Source of the DNA: Enterocloster hominis (ex Liu et al. 2021)
Lineage (GTDB): Bacteria > Bacillota > Clostridia > Lachnospirales > Lachnospiraceae
DNA: 64,000 nt
Direction of reading: 5' to 3'
Assembly (NCBI GenBank): GCA_014385265.1
Contig: JACRTJ010000011.1
Coordinates: forward strand, 48,772 to 112,771
Shown: one piece after another, positions 61,269 through 64,000 of the stretch
Numbering within the stretch: position 1 is the first letter of the stretch
How the letters are laid out: each line of letters begins with the position of its first letter
The notes under the pieces: model-generated
Told to the model about the DNA's origin: nothing
The model's input: only the letters and a program-made list of their open reading frames with translations
The model's database searches: none
Program-made: the position numbers and the translations under genes

Positions 61269-62561
61269 ATGCCTGCACAAACAATCATATGTCTGACCGT
61301 ATTTGTAATAACTCTGATCCTTTATATGTCAAATAAATTCCCGCTGCCGCTGGTTTCCATGACGGCCATGGGCGTGTACGTGATCACAGGATGCCTGGCC
61401 CCGGCGGATGCCCTTAGCTGCTTTTCAAACTCATCTGTGATCATCATGGGCTCCATGTTTATTGTGGCAGGAGGATTAAACCGCACACAGATGGTCCATA
61501 AGGTAACAGACCTGGCCTATAAGATTTCTGGGGGCAGCTTCCAGAAAGGCATGATCCTTTATTGCCTGGTAACCTTAGCCATTGCCCAGGTTGCTCCGTC
61601 GGCGATCCTGATTTTTTCCATCTGCTATCCTCTGGTAGCTGATTTCTGCCGAAAGAATAACCAGAGCCCCTCCAAGGCCATGTTCTCCATTGTTTTGATC
61701 TCGATCTGTACTGTAACTTCCCTTCCCATCGGTTCTGGCGCTACCTCTTATATCACCGCAAATTCCCTGTGGGAAACGTATGGGATTACCTTTAAGGAGG
61801 GGATGTTCGATCCGATGCTCGTTTATCTTCCTACGATCATCCTGTCTGTGCTTTTTGCCATGTTTTACTGTCCCAAGGTTGCTCCGGATTATGGTTCTCT
61901 GTATACAGATGTCCAGCTTAAGCAGATGAAGGAACAGAAGCCTCTGGATCCGTTCCGTGAGTTTATGGGATACGGTATTTTCGTAGCAGTTGTGATCGCG
62001 ATCCTGTTTTCAGAGAAGCTGCCGGCAACGATCCCGACCTGGATGATCTGCTTTATTGGCGCGGTATTAACGATCCTCACAGGCGTATTATCCGAAAAAG
62101 AAGCTATGCAGGCGCTGACCATGCCGCCGATCTTTTTGTACATTGGCTCCCTGGCAGTTGGAAACGCCCTGGTAGCTTCTGGTGCAGGAACATTTCTGGC
62201 AGAAGCGATTCAGTCGATCCTGGGTGATAACCCGTCTAAATGGGTCGTCATCATTCTGTTCTGGGTGGTCGGTTTCATCGTTACACAGTTTATGTCAAAC
62301 ATGGCGCTGTATTCAGCGCTGACACCAGTGGTGCTTTTAATGTGCGCGACCTATGGATGGAATCCCACCGGATTATCCAATATGCTGTTTAAGGCAACCT
62401 TTACCTCTTATCTGACTCCGCTGTCCACCGTGGCTATTCCGCTTTGTATGGCTGTGGGCGGCTATAAGCAGAAGGATCTTCTCCGAATGGGACTCATACC
62501 GGCTCTGACCATATCGGTGGCCAACATATTATGGGTTGGTTTTATGTTCCCGCCGTGCTGA
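61269..62561 (+). CDS. SLC13/citrate-type permease
   Basis: A 430-residue membrane protein with about 11-12 hydrophobic segments in two inverted halves; the motif SLPIGSGATSYI in the first half and FVTQFMSNMALYSALTPVVLL in the second fit the SLC13/CitM-like group of dicarboxylate transporters, and SNMA is close to the SNTA signature of sodium-coupled members. It should move an anionic substrate. The ATG follows GAAAGGAGATG. It lies 18 bases after the amidohydrolase gene. Confidence 0.82.
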   Translation: MPAQTIICLTVFVITLILYMSNKFPLPLVSMTAMGVYVITGCLAPADALSCFSNSSVIIMGSMFIVAGGLNRTQMVHKVTDLAYKISGGSFQKGMILYCLVTLAIAQVAPSAILIFSICYPLVADFCRKNNQSPSKAMFSIVLISICTVTSLPIGSGATSYITANSLWETYGITFKEGMFDPMLVYLPTIILSVLFAMFYCPKVAPDYGSLYTDVQLKQMKEQKPLDPFREFMGYGIFVAVVIAILFSEKLPATIPTWMICFIGAVLTILTGVLSEKEAMQALTMPPIFLYIGSLAVGNALVASGAGTFLAEAIQSILGDNPSKWVVIILFWVVGFIVTQFMSNMALYSALTPVVLLMCATYGWNPTGLSNMLFKATFTSYLTPLSTVAIPLCMAVGGYKQKDLLRMGLIPALTISVANILWVGFMFPPC

Positions 62562-62579
62562 TCCTGAAACGGAAAAACG

Positions 62580-62616
62580 GGCGGTATCCTTAAGAGGGTG
62601 CCGCCTGGATTTTATT
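62580..62616 (+). terminator. Hairpin between the two transporters
   Basis: GGCGGTATCCT pairs with AGGGTGCCGCC around TTAA and is followed by GGATTTTATTT, so termination or attenuation within the operon is possible. Confidence 0.55.
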
Positions 62617-62665
62617 TCATGGGGGAAAGGAATGTTCCGCACATGATTTTTAAAGGAGATGCATT

Positions 62666-63889
62666 ATGATCGGGAAGAAATTTAACTACGGATGGGTAAT
62701 TGTAGGATATGGTGTGCTGTGTATGCTGCTCCTTCATTATGGGACAGTGGGAAGCCAGGCCATATTCCTTCTGCCTGTCACACAGGATCTGGGAGTCAGT
62801 ACCACGACGCTTACCATGGCCTCCACCTATGGCACCATAGTAAGCATGATCGTTACGCCCTGGGCCGGAAAGCTGATGGATAAAAAGAGCATCCGCCGGC
62901 TGATGTTTTTTGGGATCCTGGGAACGGGGCTCACCATGGTGGCCCAGAGCTATGTGGCCTCTGTTTATACGTATTATGCGATCATTCTGGTCCGGACAGC
63001 GCTGAACCCGTTTGCCCTAATGATGCCGTTTGCGGCACTGGCGGCCCGGTGGTTCACAAAGGAAAACCGTTCCTTTGCCACGAGCATTATCTTTGTAGGG
63101 ATCAGTCTGGGAGGCGTGCTGCTTTCAAATCCGCTGGCCGCTCTTATTGAGACTGTGGGATGGAGACTGACGTACAGGTACTATGGCCTGGCAGCAGTGG
63201 TCCTTCTGTCTCCTTTGACCCTGGCCCTGGTCCGGGATTATCCGGATGGATATGAAGAGATGATCCAGGAGGAAACTGTCGGAAGAGGAGAACAGAAGGC
63301 AGACCTTGTTTCCCTTTTGAAGGATCGGAGATTCATCCTGGTATGTGCAGGGATGAGCTGTATTTCATTTATTGGGTGCTCTCTGTATCATATTTCCTCC
63401 TATGTACAGTCGCTGGGATATGATGCACGGTTTGGGGCCACAGTGATCTCCATTTATAACTTTGTATGTATTTTTTCTAAAATGATCATGGGACGGCTTT
63501 TTGACAGAAAGGGCTTGAAGGCAGGGATCCTGTTTGGTGCGCTGGGAATATGCGGATCTTATTTCCTTATGGCGCTTTCGGTATTCTGGTCCAGCGCCTG
63601 GTTCCTTGTGGTGATCGCGTTATTTTATGGAATCGGGAATACATGCCAAAGTATTACTGCGCCGTCGCTGGTTTCTGGTGTCTTTGGGGTGAGAAATTAC
63701 AGCGAGGTTTACGCAAAGATATCTACGGTTACGATGGTTGTAGGGGCGGTCAGCACTCCGGTCCTGTCCGCGATCTACGAGGCGTCTGGAAGTTATCTGA
63801 CAGCCTGGATCGTGTGTCTGGTATTGTCGTTTGTTTCAACGGTCTGTCTTATGGCAGCCTGTATGGGACATGACCGGGTAAAAGATTGA
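62666..63889 (+). CDS. OFA-type MFS transporter
   Basis: A 407-residue major facilitator with 12 predicted membrane helices. The first loop has the GKLMDKKSIRR motif A variant, and the start FNYGWVIVGYGVLCM and late FSKMIMGRLFDRKGLKAG fit the oxalate/formate-antiporter-like subgroup. It likely exports or imports an organic acid. AAAGGAGATGC precedes the ATG. It lies 104 bases after the SLC13 gene with a hairpin between, so it may be only partly co-transcribed. Confidence 0.85.
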   Translation: MIGKKFNYGWVIVGYGVLCMLLLHYGTVGSQAIFLLPVTQDLGVSTTTLTMASTYGTIVSMIVTPWAGKLMDKKSIRRLMFFGILGTGLTMVAQSYVASVYTYYAIILVRTALNPFALMMPFAALAARWFTKENRSFATSIIFVGISLGGVLLSNPLAALIETVGWRLTYRYYGLAAVVLLSPLTLALVRDYPDGYEEMIQEETVGRGEQKADLVSLLKDRRFILVCAGMSCISFIGCSLYHISSYVQSLGYDARFGATVISIYNFVCIFSKMIMGRLFDRKGLKAGILFGALGICGSYFLMALSVFWSSAWFLVVIALFYGIGNTCQSITAPSLVSGVFGVRNYSEVYAKISTVTMVVGAVSTPVLSAIYEASGSYLTAWIVCLVLSFVSTVCLMAACMGHDRVKD

Positions 63890-63935
63890 AAATGAGAAGT
63901 AGAGGGTATCCATTCCCTTAATCGCATCACAAACA

Positions 63936-63953
63936 AGCCATCTTTCGGTGGCT
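63936..63953 (+). terminator. Hairpin after the MFS gene
   Basis: AGCCATC and GGTGGCT pair around TTTC, followed by GCTTTAAAAATT. The bases from 63890 to 64000 hold no gene. Confidence 0.55.
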
Positions 63954-64000
63954 GCTTTAAAAATTGAATATTGTGTATGTTAAGGTTATGCAGTTGCTGA

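Overview
The window reads as chromosomal DNA of a spore-forming, moderately GC-rich Firmicute, most likely a Lachnospiraceae (Clostridium/Enterocloster-type gut anaerobe). The grounds are strong AGGAGG ribosome sites with some TTG/GTG starts, a tRNA(Met)-type T-box before metG, a YyaC spore protein, meso-diaminopimelate dehydrogenase, a class B sortase, and mostly short intergenic gaps with sigma-A promoters and hairpin terminators. No rRNA, convincing tRNA, CRISPR array or prophage was seen. The species is not determined.

Layout. 1-13 kb: the end of mtnN, then central carbon metabolism (pgi, tkt, ROK glucokinase) interleaved with envelope and unknown proteins. These include a coiled-coil membrane protein, a VanY-like peptidase, YyaC, a LysM membrane protein with a possible dead MPN/JAMM domain, and a DUF5711-like protein. 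A 195-bp hairpin-rich intergenic element precedes tkt. 13-20 kb: a secreted protein with an acidic/His-Asn-Gly head and three near-identical repeats, a CBS-type family II pyrophosphatase, a flavin reductase with a Gly/Arg tail, and a metal/metalloid-type operon (ArsR-CobW fusion, small thioredoxin, ArsP-like permease). 20-25.6 kb: two M20 peptidases, an NhaC-type antiporter and a divergent MocR regulator.

25.7-34.5 kb is an accessory block that is visibly more AT-rich. It holds an ECF-type sigma factor with a membrane partner, then a fructosamine (frl-like) catabolic cluster: FrlB deglycase divergent from FrlC epimerase, a HAD phosphatase, FrlD kinase and a GntR regulator. A related sequence motif recurs at three promoters of this cluster. 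The block ends in an IS1182-family element with a frameshifted transposase and a 4-bp target duplication. 34.5-47.5 kb: nitroreductase, two lipoproteins, T-box-metG-TraX-TatD-rsmA, an ATC-hydrolase homologue, two MATE exporters and ddh. A ~97-bp promoter segment upstream of the nitroreductase is duplicated upstream of the amidohydrolase at 20-21 kb.

47.5-51.4 kb carries a compact LRR-like / VWA / MoxR-AAA gene trio, the best candidate in the window for a poorly described system: an ATPase-chaperone with a metallopeptidase-like VWA protein that has lost its catalytic glutamate. 51.4-59.5 kb: radical SAM protein, two MBL-fold hydrolases, sortase B, OGG-type glycosylase, LUD protein, FlK-like thioesterase, glyoxalase, pyrC and a HAD nucleotidase. 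59.5-64 kb: an AbgB-like amidohydrolase with an SLC13 permease and an MFS transporter, likely one uptake-and-cleavage operon.
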